Assembly (NCBI RefSeq): GCF_017115165.1 | Contig: NZ_JABXKF010000141.1 | Location: forward strand, 1 to 64,000 | Length of the DNA: 64,000 bases | DNA from: Nostoc sp. LPT | GTDB taxonomy: Bacteria > Cyanobacteriota > Cyanobacteriia > Cyanobacteriales > Nostocaceae | Direction: 5' to 3' | Part shown: one piece after another, positions 35,407 to 45,211 of the stretch | Layout: each line of letters begins with the position of its first letter | Position numbering within the stretch: the stretch's first letter is position 1 | The notes under the pieces: generated by a model | Databases searched by the model: none | The model's input: only the letters and a program-made list of their open reading frames with translations | What the model was told of the DNA's origin: nothing | Made by a program: the position numbers and the translations under genes

Positions 35407-37287
35407 CTAACTTCCCAACATCTGCAAGTTATGTAAAGTGGCATAAAGCCCTCCTTGTTGCAGTAGTTGTTCGTGATTTCCCTGTTCGATTAATTCGCCA
35501 CGCTTGAGAACAAAAATCCGGTCTACATTGCGAATTGTAGACAAGCGGTGAGCAATAATAATGGCGGTACGTCTAAGCAAAAGCTGGTTTAATGCCTCTT
35601 GAACTGAAGCTTCTGTACCAACATCCAAACTAGCGGTAGCCTCATCTAGTACCAAAATTTGCGGATTGCGAATGGCAGCCCGCGCAAAGGCTAAAAGTTG
35701 CTTTTGACCACTAGAAATATTTGTGCCCCGTTCTCGAAGTTGAGTATCATAACCTTGGGGTAATTCTTCTATAAACTGGGCAACATTGGTTTGCTCTGCT
35801 GCTTGTTGAATCTGTTCAATGGTGTAGCCATCTCCTAAAGAAATGTTGCTTTTAACATCGCCAGCAAACAAAAAGCCTTCTTGTAAAATTACTGCCATGT
35901 AACGCCGCAGTTCTGCTTGTGGTACTTCCCGAATGTCTATGCCATCGATGAGAATGCGTCCTTGAGTGGGTTCGTAGAGGCGGCACAAAAGACGGATAAT
36001 CGAAGTTTTACCTGCACCGGTAGGGCCAACTAATGCAATTTTTTCACCAGGATGAATGGTGAAATCTAAATCTTTAATTACGTAATCATCATTTTTGTAA
36101 GCAAACCAGACGTGATCAAAACGAATCTCTCCCAGTTCTGGGGGAGAAGTGAGGTCTGGGGATTCTAGATTTGCCAGGATTTCGTCGATATAGCCAAATT
36201 TTGCATCAAATATTGAGAAGCGGACATTGGCGCGATCGCGAATTTCTATCGGTTCATCTAATATATCGCCTACGCGTTCAATGGCAGTGAAACCAGCTTG
36301 AATTACTGTAAATTTCTCGGCAAAAGCCCTTAAAGGGTCAAATAATCGCTGGGCATACAATACAAATGTAGATAAAGTCCCAAAAGTCAAGTTTTTTTCC
36401 AACAGCAACCAACCACCCACGCACAAAACACCTGCGATCGCAATCAGTCCAATCCATTCTAAGGTTGCTGAAACAAATGAATCATAAAAGATGGTTTTAT
36501 CCATTTGCTGAGTGTAGTTGCTGTTCGTAGCACGAAACAATTCGGCATTAAATTTTTCTCTACGGAACAACTGCACGACGTTAATACCAAGCACATTTTC
36601 TTGTAGCTGTGAATTCAGGATCGAAAGTTCTTCTCGCCCTTTGTAATTGGCTTTGCGGTACTGTTTTTGAATGTAAACAATTACCCAGCTAGTTGGTAAC
36701 AGCATCAATAGCAGCAAGCAAGAAAGTTGCCACTGGATGGAAAACATTAAACCCAAAGTCACCAGCATTAAAAACAAATCAGATATAATGCCAACTGCCC
36801 CAGTAGAAAAGACATCGCCTAACACTTCCACATCGCTGGTGATTCTGGTAATTAATTTACCTACGGGTGTGCGGTCAAAAAAGCGCACTGCTAGAGATGT
36901 TACATGCTGAAATAAGTTTTGGCGAATTGCTGCGGTAATTTGTTGCCCTAGCTTTTGGACTATATAACCTTGGAAACCTGTCAATATCAATTGGATGGCG
37001 ATCGCAATTACCAGTAATCCCTCTAGGATATTTAGCCCTTGCGAGAAGGGACGATTCCTGAAAAATTCGTAAGTGCTTGGTTCGTTACGAATCAGAGAGA
37101 TTACTTGGCCAATCAAGAAAGGTTGTAAGGCATTAGCTAGTGCGATCGGTACAAGTAGGCACATCGACAGCGCCAGTAGCCGCCCGTTACGACGGGCATA
37201 AGGCACCAAACGCAAAAATAACCGCCAATCATTTTCACGCCGACGATCTGGTGTATAAGATTTTTTGAGAGATTGGTAGATGCTCAT
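35407..37287 (-). CDS. ABC exporter, fused membrane and ATPase domains (MsbA/ABCB type)
   Basis: A 626-residue half-transporter. Six membrane segments occupy about residues 30-330, followed by a nucleotide-binding domain with Walker A VGPTGAGKTSIIRLL (about 416-430), signature SSGQKQLLAFARA, Walker B ILVLDEATASLD and switch histidine IIIAHRLS. It should work as a homodimer exporting lipids or hydrophobic compounds. An extra segment between the membrane and ATPase parts (about 352-385) is longer than usual. The substrate cannot be told. It stands divergent from the GNAT gene at 37363. Confidence 0.92.
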   Translation of the reverse strand: MSIYQSLKKSYTPDRRRENDWRLFLRLVPYARRNGRLLALSMCLLVPIALANALQPFLIGQVISLIRNEPSTYEFFRNRPFSQGLNILEGLLVIAIAIQLILTGFQGYIVQKLGQQITAAIRQNLFQHVTSLAVRFFDRTPVGKLITRITSDVEVLGDVFSTGAVGIISDLFLMLVTLGLMFSIQWQLSCLLLLMLLPTSWVIVYIQKQYRKANYKGREELSILNSQLQENVLGINVVQLFRREKFNAELFRATNSNYTQQMDKTIFYDSFVSATLEWIGLIAIAGVLCVGGWLLLEKNLTFGTLSTFVLYAQRLFDPLRAFAEKFTVIQAGFTAIERVGDILDEPIEIRDRANVRFSIFDAKFGYIDEILANLESPDLTSPPELGEIRFDHVWFAYKNDDYVIKDLDFTIHPGEKIALVGPTGAGKTSIIRLLCRLYEPTQGRILIDGIDIREVPQAELRRYMAVILQEGFLFAGDVKSNISLGDGYTIEQIQQAAEQTNVAQFIEELPQGYDTQLRERGTNISSGQKQLLAFARAAIRNPQILVLDEATASLDVGTEASVQEALNQLLLRRTAIIIAHRLSTIRNVDRIFVLKRGELIEQGNHEQLLQQGGLYATLHNLQMLGS

Positions 37288-37362
37288 AGTAAGAGCATTA
37301 TATTAATGTTTGGAAAAAAACACGCTTGTTTAAAGTAGCGTTTATCTTCCTGCTCTGATACC

Positions 37363-37914
37363 ATGCCTGAGATAGAAACTGCAAGACTACTACTAAGACC
37401 CTATACACCTCAAGACCTGGATGAACTTGCTCCTATTTTGAGCAACCCAGCAGTTATGAGGTATTCACCCAGAGGGCCTATACCTAAAGATCAAGTAAAA
37501 GAAGTAACGCAGGAAATATTACAATTTTTTTTTACACACTGGCAACAGCACGGTTTTGGTGTATGGGCTGTAGTGGAAAAAGCCAGCGCGAAATTAATTG
37601 GTCATTGTGGGCTGAATTTTTTACCCAATAGCCCGGAAGTCGAAGTTCTTTATCGGTTAGAGGAAGCTTATTGGAATCAAGGAATTGCCAGCGAAGCCGC
37701 AAAAGCAAGTTTAAGGTACGGCTTTGAGGAAGTCAAGTTAGATCGCATTGTCGCCATCACTGCACCACAACATACAGCTTCATGTCGTGTGATGGAGAAA
37801 TGCGGCTTGAAATACGAGAAAAATGCTCAATTTTACAACTTAGATGTAGTGTATTATGCTCTGGCTCGTTCAGAATGGCGTTCGGATGATTCTCTTTACA
37901 TTTTGCAAATTTGA
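37363..37914 (+). CDS. GNAT-family N-acetyltransferase (RimJ/RimL-like)
   Basis: A 183-residue acetyltransferase beginning MPEIETARLLLRPYTPQDLDEL, the standard opening of RimJ/RimL-type GNATs. The acetyl-CoA loop region is LEEAYWNQGIASEAAKASLRYGFEE, followed by RIVAITAPQHTASCRVMEKCGLKY. Likely acetylates a protein N-terminus or small amine. A remnant of a second copy starts 13 bp after its stop codon. Confidence 0.88.
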   Translation: MPEIETARLLLRPYTPQDLDELAPILSNPAVMRYSPRGPIPKDQVKEVTQEILQFFFTHWQQHGFGVWAVVEKASAKLIGHCGLNFLPNSPEVEVLYRLEEAYWNQGIASEAAKASLRYGFEEVKLDRIVAITAPQHTASCRVMEKCGLKYEKNAQFYNLDVVYYALARSEWRSDDSLYILQI

Positions 37915-37927
37915 ATTGGGGTCATTA

Positions 37928-38020
37928 TGCCTGAGATAGAAACTGCACGATTGCGACTAAGGCAGGAAATAAACATACCACTTCAAATGGCGCAAGAGCT
38001 TGGAATACAATTCTTTTAAC
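37928..38020 (+). pseudogene. Truncated duplicate of the GNAT gene start
   Basis: The stretch begins MPEIETARLRLR, nearly the same at DNA and protein level as the first 12 codons of the GNAT gene at 37363, then diverges into a short unrelated tail that ends at a stop. It looks like the remnant of a tandem duplication whose body was deleted. The rest of the gap to 38222 contains no gene. Confidence 0.7.
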
Positions 38021-38222
38021 TTTTGACTTCTGCCTTGCGGTACTAGCTTATTTGTATTAATTACTTTATTGATATTCCTGTAAGTATGAAACACCAGCAT
38101 ACTTATCTGTTTACGTCTTATATCTAAAGATAGATGATTAAGGTTAAAATTTGGGAAACCTAAGAGGGGTTCATTCCCAAGAGATGTCCTACCTACTTAT
38201 CGCAGAATGCAACTGAGGTCAG

Positions 38223-39245
38223 ATGACGCAACCTTTAAATCAAGTCAAAGAATGGGAACAACGTCGTGACGAAGCAAACCGCTACTACCAACGGGGGAAA
38301 TTTCAAGAGTCTCTCGATCTTGCAACCAAAAATTTACACTTGGCTAGAGCAATTCCAGACCGAGCCAGAGAAGGTTATACATTAAACGACCTCGGTTTAG
38401 CTCACCTCAGTTGCAGGCAACCTCAAAAAGCATTAGAGCTCTTTCATCAGGCGCTTTCGGTTGCTATTGAAATTGGCAACACGCCAGCAGAGGCAACTGC
38501 ACTTAGCAATCTGGGTTCTACTTACAGCCATCTTGGACGCTTTTCGCAAGCGTTGAAATATTTTGACAAAGCACTGCCAATCTTTAGGCGATCGCAAGAT
38601 ACCCAAAATGAAGTTTCTACTCTTAATGATATAGCCCTAATTTATACCCGCTTAGGAGAACCGAAACGGGCACTGTTGCTACAACACCAAATTTTGAGGA
38701 TGCGGCGATTGTTAGGTGACTTTTCTGGTGAAGCAACAACGCTCAATGGCATTGGATTTGCTTACAATGTCTTAGGCAAGTTTGAGCAAGCGCTAGAATT
38801 TTTTCAAGCAGCACTGCCAATTCAACGAGCTGTTAAGAATTTGTTTGCACAAGCAACGACCTTGAACAATATTGCTTCTGTCTATCATGATTTAGGAAAA
38901 CCTAAAGAAGCACTATTGCTCTACAATCAAGTTCTTTTGACACGTCGAGCAATTAGCGATCGCTCTGGTGAAGCAACAACCCTTCACAACATTGGTTTTA
39001 CCTACAGCACCCTGGCAGAGCATCGCCAAGCAATGAAGTTCTACAAACAAGCCATTGTGATTTATCAAGAACTGGGCGATAATCTCGGAGAAATTTCAAC
39101 TTTGCTAAATATGGGAAGCCTTTACGCCACCACGAAACGCAAAAAAATGGCGCGATCGTGCTACCAAAATGCCCAAGAGTTAGCAGAGCAAATCGAATAT
39201 CAGCCACTTTTGGAAAAAGTACAGCAGTTCATAGATTCTCTGTAG
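38223..39245 (+). CDS. Tetratricopeptide-repeat protein
   Basis: A 340-residue protein of seven or so TPR units of about 40 residues, e.g. ATALSNLGSTYSHLGRFSQALKYFDKALPIF, ATTLNGIGFAYNVLGKFEQALEFFQAALPIQ and ATTLHNIGFTYSTLAEHRQAMKFYKQAIVIY. The 40-residue spacing resembles kinesin-light-chain/Rapsyn-type TPRs common in Nostoc signalling proteins. No signal peptide or catalytic domain; it should be a protein-interaction scaffold. A GAGGTC stretch precedes the ATG. Confidence 0.9.
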   Translation: MTQPLNQVKEWEQRRDEANRYYQRGKFQESLDLATKNLHLARAIPDRAREGYTLNDLGLAHLSCRQPQKALELFHQALSVAIEIGNTPAEATALSNLGSTYSHLGRFSQALKYFDKALPIFRRSQDTQNEVSTLNDIALIYTRLGEPKRALLLQHQILRMRRLLGDFSGEATTLNGIGFAYNVLGKFEQALEFFQAALPIQRAVKNLFAQATTLNNIASVYHDLGKPKEALLLYNQVLLTRRAISDRSGEATTLHNIGFTYSTLAEHRQAMKFYKQAIVIYQELGDNLGEISTLLNMGSLYATTKRKKMARSCYQNAQELAEQIEYQPLLEKVQQFIDSL

Positions 39246-39353
39246 CGTCCATTGAGCAAGTTTTGTCATAGATTCAAGAATCCCTGTCTCTGAGCGAGCA
39301 GGGAGTGTCAACCTAGCTACAATACCAAAGTTGTAGCTAGAACAAGGACATCG

Positions 39354-40367
39354 ATGAAAGCCTACGAAATTCAAAGCAACGCCGGGATTGATGCCCTGGC
39401 ATTAGTCGATCACCCCGAACCAAAACCCGCAGCTGGACAAGTTCTGATTCAAGTGAAGGCAACATCTTTAAATTATCGGGATCTGCTGGTTATTGAAGGA
39501 GCTTACGGTGCTGGACAGAAATATCCATTAATTCCCATGTCTGACGGTGCGGGAGAAGTTGTGGCGGTAGGGGAAGGTGTGACACGGGTGAAAATAGGCG
39601 ATCGCGTCGCTGGTATTTTCTTCCAAGACTGGATTTATGGCTCTTTAACCAAAGAGAAAATGAAATCCGATTTGGGAGGCGGTATCGATGGAATGCTGGC
39701 TGAATATATTTTATTACACCAAGATGGTTTAGTGATATTACCTGATCACCTATCCTACATTGAAGGTGCAACTTTACCTTGTGCAGCAGTCACAGCTTGG
39801 CATGGACTGGTAACAAAAGGCAATATTGGCGCAGGTGATAGTATTTTATTACTCGGTACTGGGGGCGTTTCTATTTTTGCTCTCCAGTTTGTCAAGATAC
39901 ATGGTGCTAGAGCGATTATTACTTCCAGTAGTGATGAGAAATTGGCACGAGCTAAACAGCTTGGTGCTGACGAAACAATCAACTACAAAACAACACCAGA
40001 TTGGGAAAAGCAAGTTTATCAATTAACCAATCGCACGGGTGTAGATCATGTAGTTGACGTAGGCGGTGCAGGTACTCTGCCAAAATCACTACAAGCTGTC
40101 CGCATTGGAGGACGTATTAGCTACATTGGCGTATTATCAGGTAGAGGAAATGAAATTGACCCCATGCCAATACTTTTTAAGAGTTTAACAGTTCAAGGCA
40201 TTTATGTTGGCAGTCGGGAAATATTTGAGGCGATGAATCAGGCAATGCAACAGCATCAAATCAAACCGATTATTGATCGAGTTTTCTCCTTCGCTGAAGC
40301 ACGAGAAGCTTATCATTATCTTAAAAGTGCGGCTCACTTCGGTAAAGTCGTAATTCGTAATTCGTAA
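39354..40367 (+). CDS. Zinc-type alcohol dehydrogenase-like / quinone oxidoreductase
   Basis: A 337-residue medium-chain dehydrogenase. The GroES-like domain (ATSLNYRDLLVIEGAYG, IPMSDGAGEVVAVGEGVTRVKIGDRVAG) is followed by the NADPH-binding domain (LLLGTGGVSIFALQFVKIHGARAIITSSSDEK). The catalytic cysteine and zinc ligands of true alcohol dehydrogenases are not seen, so a quinone or enone reductase using NADPH is more likely. The 3' end of the gene merges into a heptamer repeat that encodes the final VIRNS residues. Confidence 0.88.
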   Translation: MKAYEIQSNAGIDALALVDHPEPKPAAGQVLIQVKATSLNYRDLLVIEGAYGAGQKYPLIPMSDGAGEVVAVGEGVTRVKIGDRVAGIFFQDWIYGSLTKEKMKSDLGGGIDGMLAEYILLHQDGLVILPDHLSYIEGATLPCAAVTAWHGLVTKGNIGAGDSILLLGTGGVSIFALQFVKIHGARAIITSSSDEKLARAKQLGADETINYKTTPDWEKQVYQLTNRTGVDHVVDVGGAGTLPKSLQAVRIGGRISYIGVLSGRGNEIDPMPILFKSLTVQGIYVGSREIFEAMNQAMQQHQIKPIIDRVFSFAEAREAYHYLKSAAHFGKVVIRNS

Positions 40368-40395
40368 TTCGTAATTCGTAATTCGTAATTCGTAA
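40351..40395. repeat. Heptamer TAATTCG tandem repeat (six units)
   Basis: Six contiguous TAATTCG units overlap the last codons and stop of the upstream dehydrogenase gene. A classic short tandem repeat that may vary in copy number. Confidence 0.9.
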
Positions 40396-40414
40396 TTTTA
40401 AAAAGTTTAATTTT

Positions 40415-40451
40415 ATGTTTCAAGTGGGGTTTAAATTCCCACTTGAAACAT
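40415..40451. terminator. Strong stem-loop between convergent genes
   Basis: ATGTTTCAAGTGGG pairs with CCCACTTGAAACAT (14-bp perfect stem, 9-nt loop). It lies between the plus-strand dehydrogenase and the minus-strand GST and could stop both transcripts, although neither side has a long T-run. Confidence 0.55.
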
Positions 40452-40667
40452 ACAGTAGATTGTAAGTTAATGAAGTACATCCTTACCCCTCCCTAACCCT
40501 CACGCCACTTGCTTCAAGTCGGGCATTGCCCGCCCAACGCAGTGGCTCCCGTATGTATTGGGGAGGCAACTAGATTGGGAAGAATTTCCCCCCAATACAT
40601 CGGGGGGATTAAGGGGGGTAAAGATGTACTTCATTTAGATGCAAAATGCTGTAATTCTTAATTACCT

Positions 40668-41338
40668 TTAAACAGCAGCGAGAGTAGGCGCAGCGAATTT
40701 AGCATATCGCTCAATGTAGAATTCTTTAGAGTGAGCGATCGCCTTCACAGACTCACGCTCTTTCAAAGCATGTTTCCACTGGCGTAGACGGGTAAATTGC
40801 TCTGGTATTCCAAAGCCGCGATACTGCTTGAGTGCAGCCCAGCGCTCAAACCAAGGGAAATAGGTGAAATCGACCAAACTAATGGATTCACCAAACCAGT
40901 AAGGGCCTTCTCCAGATAGCTTTGCTAAACCTTCGTTTTCAATGAATTCCAGATGTTTATATAGTTCCTGTTTAGCTTCCTCTTGTTTTTCGGGGTCTGA
41001 ACTCCGCAGCAGCGTAGAAAAAGCAGGAACGAACCTGGTGTTAGCAAAATCGATCAGATGCGAGCCTGTGCTCTATCAATGGGGTTGCTGGGTAACAGTG
41101 GTGGATTGGGAAATACCTCATCGAGATACTCGTTAATTACTGCTGACTCCCAAACTCGGTTATCGCTATGAGTTATTGCAGGCACTTTCCCATAGGGGGA
41201 AACTTTGGTAAATCCTTCAGGCTTATTTTGCAAATCAATCTCAATCAAATCGAAGTCGATGCCTTTCTCTTGGAGTACCAAGCGGGTACGGTGAGCATAA
41301 GGACAAACAACTGCACTGTATACTTTAATTTGAGCCAT
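40668..41338 (-). pseudogene. Glutathione S-transferase gene with a single-base frameshift
   Basis: The N-terminal part reads MAQIKVYSAVVCPYAHRTRLVL, a GST thioredoxin-fold domain with VPAITHSDNRVWESAVINEYL (glutathione-binding ES motif), and the frame ends at a TGA right after RAQARI near 41057. Adding one G there gives RAQARIWIDFANTRFVPAF and continues without interruption to 40668 through the helical C-terminal domain (YWFGESISLVDFTYFPWFERW). One base is therefore missing relative to the family. It is either a recent pseudogene or a sequencing error. Intact, it would be an omega- or beta-like GST. Confidence 0.85.
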
Positions 41339-41598
41339 GTTTAAGTTCCTTGGTAAATAGGACTTGTTAATCGGCATTGGGAATTGAATTTTCATCCAAA
41401 AATCCCAAATCTTAAATTGTTAGTGTCACAAAATTCTTTTTGAGGCGAATGTAGCGTAAAAAATTCTCGACACTAACCAAACTTTGAAACTCAAGTAATA
41501 CTCAAATAACCCAAGATTGTTGGTGAGGGTAAGGAATAGGGAATGGGGATTAATTATTTCTCCTCTGCTCCCCTGCTTCTGTGCCCCTGTGCCTTCTC

Positions 41599-42726
41599 CT
41601 AAAGCCAGGGCACTTCTTCAGGTGCATAACGGAAGGCGCGGAAGACTGTATTTTGCTCTCCACGAGTTACCGGCGACTTCTCACCTGGAATATTCCGAGA
41701 TCCAAAGTGGGGATTGATATATTCCCAAACTATTTCACCTGCAACTGTCACCTCGAATATTCGGCCATAAGCACCTTCTGTAATCAAGGTATTGCCATTG
41801 GCCAAACGTTGCGCTCCTGATATGTATGAACTGAAGAAATTTTGGGGCGGGTTGTCGGTGTATTCCCAAACTATCTCTTTGGTTTGGCGATTAACTTCAA
41901 TCACACGCGAGAAATTGAGAGCGATGTTACGACGATGTGCGCCATTGTCGAAAATCAGGATATTACCGTTAGCTAGTTCGTTTGGGAAGTGCTGCTGTGC
42001 TAGCACATCATCGCCTAGCGTCCAGATGATTTCTCCAGTTTTGCGATCGACAATGACAACTGTGGAGATATTACGAAAGCTCACTATAATGTTGCCATCG
42101 GCAAGTTCACCCACAGTATTCCCATGAGTCCATTCATGTCGATGATCTTGGGGTGTAATCGTAAATATATCTGGATCGAGGTGTTCGTGGGCGTACCAAG
42201 TCCAAATGATTTCACCTGCTGGAGTCACCTCATAAAGCACATCCGCATAAATATCACCATCGGGTTCTGTACCTGGTACACCGCCTTTGATTCGAGGAAC
42301 CAAAGACTGAGGTATCTTTTCAATCGCTAGTAGAATTGTGTTGCCATTGGCTAGCCTGCGCCCATCGTGATGATGATCTGGATGCTTATATTCCCAGATA
42401 ATATTTCCCTTGGGATCTGCTTCTAAAACAACGCCACTTTTGAACGCAGCCCATAAAGCAAAACGTAGTGGTTCTTCTGGTGGAGTCTTACCGTTATAAA
42501 AAAGGTTGCCATTGGGTAAGAGATAACCGTATAACCCTGGTGGATAAGGCAGATTCCACTGGTGTATGACTTCTCCTTCCAGGTTCAGAAGGTAGACTTC
42601 ACCTTGACCTGTCAGAGGTGTGAAAAGTGTGTATCCTTTAAATACTTTTTCGGGATTGTAAGCCTTTAAACCAGTACCCCGACGACGAATAGTATTTTGG
42701 TCAACTGATGTTGCTGTAAAAGTCAT
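41599..42726 (-). CDS. Arylsulfotransferase (ASST)-like beta-propeller protein
   Basis: A 375-residue protein with repeated propeller blades such as GYLLPNGNLFYNGK, GNIIWEYKHPDHHHDGRRLANGNTILL, VGELADGNIIVSFRNISTVVIVD, ELANGNILIFDNGAHRR and AQRLANGNTLITEGA. The histidine-rich stretch HPDHHHD and HRHEWTHGN fits the arylsulfotransferase family, where a histidine carries the sulfate. No signal peptide is evident, unlike periplasmic ASSTs. Sulfotransfer between phenolic compounds is possible but unproven. Confidence 0.8.
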   Translation of the reverse strand: MTFTATSVDQNTIRRRGTGLKAYNPEKVFKGYTLFTPLTGQGEVYLLNLEGEVIHQWNLPYPPGLYGYLLPNGNLFYNGKTPPEEPLRFALWAAFKSGVVLEADPKGNIIWEYKHPDHHHDGRRLANGNTILLAIEKIPQSLVPRIKGGVPGTEPDGDIYADVLYEVTPAGEIIWTWYAHEHLDPDIFTITPQDHRHEWTHGNTVGELADGNIIVSFRNISTVVIVDRKTGEIIWTLGDDVLAQQHFPNELANGNILIFDNGAHRRNIALNFSRVIEVNRQTKEIVWEYTDNPPQNFFSSYISGAQRLANGNTLITEGAYGRIFEVTVAGEIVWEYINPHFGSRNIPGEKSPVTRGEQNTVFRAFRYAPEEVPWL

Positions 42727-42901
42727 ATTTACCTACTAACTAAATATCTAGTTTTTAATCTAAGAACTAAGACAGAGTGCATCGCGCATCTCTACTTCTA
42801 CTCTGATAATGAGAGCCAGAGGCTCTAGGGAGGCGTTACCAGGCTGGAGCCTGGTAACGAGGCGAACTGTCTTTAATTTTGAATTTTGAATTTTGAATTG
42901 T

Positions 42902-43939
42902 TTATGGTGCTGGGTTTGGCGACTGAGCATGAACTATATCCAACTCTTCCAAAATGTCTTTGTCGAGAACTACATCGACGCTTTCTAAATTCTCTTTGAG
43001 TTGTTCCAGTGTGGTAGCACCAATAATTGTGCTAGGTACAAACCAACGACTCCGCACAAATGCTAGGGCCAGATGCGCTGGACTCAGTTGATAGCGCTTG
43101 GCAATTTCCACATAAGCTGCTACTGCTTGACTTACTTTTGGTTTGAGATAGCGCTGACCAAAATTTTCAAACAAAGTAATTCTTGTTTTCTCTGGTTTGC
43201 CGTTTAGGTATTTGCCAGTCAAGAAGCCAAATGCCAAAGGACTATAAGCTAGTAACCCAATTTCTTCGTGATAAACTGCTTCTGCTAAGGCTCCATCAAA
43301 TACTCGATTCAGCAAGTTGTAAGCATTTTGAATCGAAACAACTTTGGGCAATCCTAACTGTTTAGCAGCGTTACTAAACTGGGCAACTCCCCAAGGTGTT
43401 TCGTTACTCAAACCGATATAGCGAATTTTCCCTGCCTTAATTACATCGGCAAAAACTGCTAGCTGTTCAGGGATGGGAACCGTTTTTTCCACCTGAGTCG
43501 GATCGAATACCGTTTGCCCAAATCGTGGCAGGTAGCGATCGGGCCAGTGGATTTGGTACAGATCAATATAATCCGTTTGTAATCTTTTTAGACTATCATC
43601 TACAGCTTGTTTGATATTATCACGGTCAATTGCTTTGGCTCCACCACGTACCCATTTAAAGCCTCGACCAGGGCCAGCAATTTTAGTAGCTATAATAAGT
43701 TGATCTCTTTGTTGACGCTTTAACCATTCCCCAATGTAAGTTTCAGTTAATCCATAAGTTTCGCCCCTTGGTGGGACAGGGTACATCTCAGCCGCATCAA
43801 TAAAGTTGACTCCTTGGGCAATAGAATAATCTAGCTGCTCGTGGGCTTCTACAATGGTATTTTGCTGTCCATAAGTCATAGTTCCCAGACAAATTTCAGA
43901 AACTTTTAAGTCACTCTTGCCAAGTTGGTTATACTTCAT
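42902..43939 (-). CDS. Aldo/keto reductase (Tas-like)
   Basis: A 345-residue NADPH-dependent reductase with the TIM-barrel hallmarks GVNFIDAAEMYPVPPRGETYG (catalytic Asp and Tyr), RDQLIIATKIAGPGRG (catalytic Lys), YIDLYQIHWPDRY (catalytic His) and the C-terminal cofactor site VPSTIIGATTLEQLKENL. The long variant with an insertion around residues 80-95 matches the Tas/YghZ group. Physiological substrate unknown. Confidence 0.92.
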   Translation of the reverse strand: MKYNQLGKSDLKVSEICLGTMTYGQQNTIVEAHEQLDYSIAQGVNFIDAAEMYPVPPRGETYGLTETYIGEWLKRQQRDQLIIATKIAGPGRGFKWVRGGAKAIDRDNIKQAVDDSLKRLQTDYIDLYQIHWPDRYLPRFGQTVFDPTQVEKTVPIPEQLAVFADVIKAGKIRYIGLSNETPWGVAQFSNAAKQLGLPKVVSIQNAYNLLNRVFDGALAEAVYHEEIGLLAYSPLAFGFLTGKYLNGKPEKTRITLFENFGQRYLKPKVSQAVAAYVEIAKRYQLSPAHLALAFVRSRWFVPSTIIGATTLEQLKENLESVDVVLDKDILEELDIVHAQSPNPAP

Positions 43940-45211
43940 AATTTTTGCGTTGCTGTTCAGTTGATTTAACAGTGATATTTTTATTGGATATTTTGCCTTT
44001 TTCCCAGGACGCTATTTTTAAGTGTATTAGCTCCAAACAATATTTAATTTGGCAATAAACCAATATAATTTTTTCACAAAATTAATATTATGCATATACT
44101 ACTAAAAATCGATAGATAAAACGTATTAAATGGATATGGTTGTTTATTATTGCATAGATGAACCAGATAAGTAAGTTAGTTGGGAGTAAGAAAAAATCTA
44201 AAATTGTAGTGGAAAATACTTGCTTTTATTGAGTTTTTGTGAAATGAACTGTTTTAGCCGGAGTTTATACTACGTTTTAAAAGTAGACTTACCGTAGTAT
44301 ATCAAAAATTCTTAAGATTTTTCTATAATTAAGTCTTAACAAATGTTCATATTGATATATAGTAGGATTCCTAAGTAGCTGGTTATTATAGTATTAAAAC
44401 ATACTATTTTCACTTAAGTAACTTTACAACAGCTAGTAGCAATAACAAAGACTTAGGGTTTTAAAGATTTGCATAACCAGGAATTTTTGCTGCGATCGCT
44501 GACAACAATACTCATGTCTATAGCAATGTGATTGAAGGCGTAGGGTGTGTTACCGCGTTAGCGTAACGCACCGAAAACCTGCGATCGCTGACAACAATAC
44601 TCATGTCTAAAGCAATGTGATTTAAGTAACAAATTAGTATAATTATACTGAATGATTAAAATATTTCCTGGGATGATTATGGCATTTTTGATGGATTCAA
44701 TTGGAGTTACAAAGTGGCATATTAATACTTGATCTGCCGTTGCTGAATTTAGATATAGAATTCCTATTTGATTTTTGAATAAACACCGTACACTTCGAAG
44801 CGCCAACGGATAGCGCAGCGTTAGCGAGTCATCGAGCGTCGGAAACCTCCGCTCAGACTTTGCGCTAAGTAAATTGCAAATAACAAAGGACAAATGACAA
44901 ATGACTAATGACAGCCAACAGAAATGATTTAGGACTGCTATATATGAAATGCAAAAATCATGTATTTTCAACTCTTACTCTCTGTGTCTGTGCGCCTCTG
45001 CGTGAAACAAACTCGTATTCTTAATCAGCAATGCCCTTTATTTTGCATTAAATAATTTAGTTATGTTATTTTTATAAATAGAAGTATAAAAAACTCTTAT
45101 TCCAACTTTTTTTAGGAATTACACCTTTTGACATTAGGATTAGATTTTTGATTTTTCTCCTTATGCCTGGAGTTGCCTTTTCTAGAGACGGCTACATTCA
45201 GGAGAATTCCA
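43940..45211. other. 1.27-kb intergenic region before the Crp cluster
   Basis: AT-rich with no supported gene. It contains two 43-bp direct repeats (44491-44533, 44580-44622) flanking a palindromic repeat, REP modules near 44800-44870, and, close to the first regulator, a TTGACATTAGGAT stretch (about 45127-45140) that recurs before the second regulator and may be promoter sequence. Confidence 0.5.
44491..44622. repeat. 43-bp direct repeats flanking a palindromic module
   Basis: TGCGATCGCTGACAACAATA and the following bases to ATGTGATT occur twice with one mismatch, 89 bp apart. Between them lies a GGTGTGTTACCGCGTTAGCG/TAACGCACC palindrome, a common cyanobacterial repeat. Confidence 0.85.
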
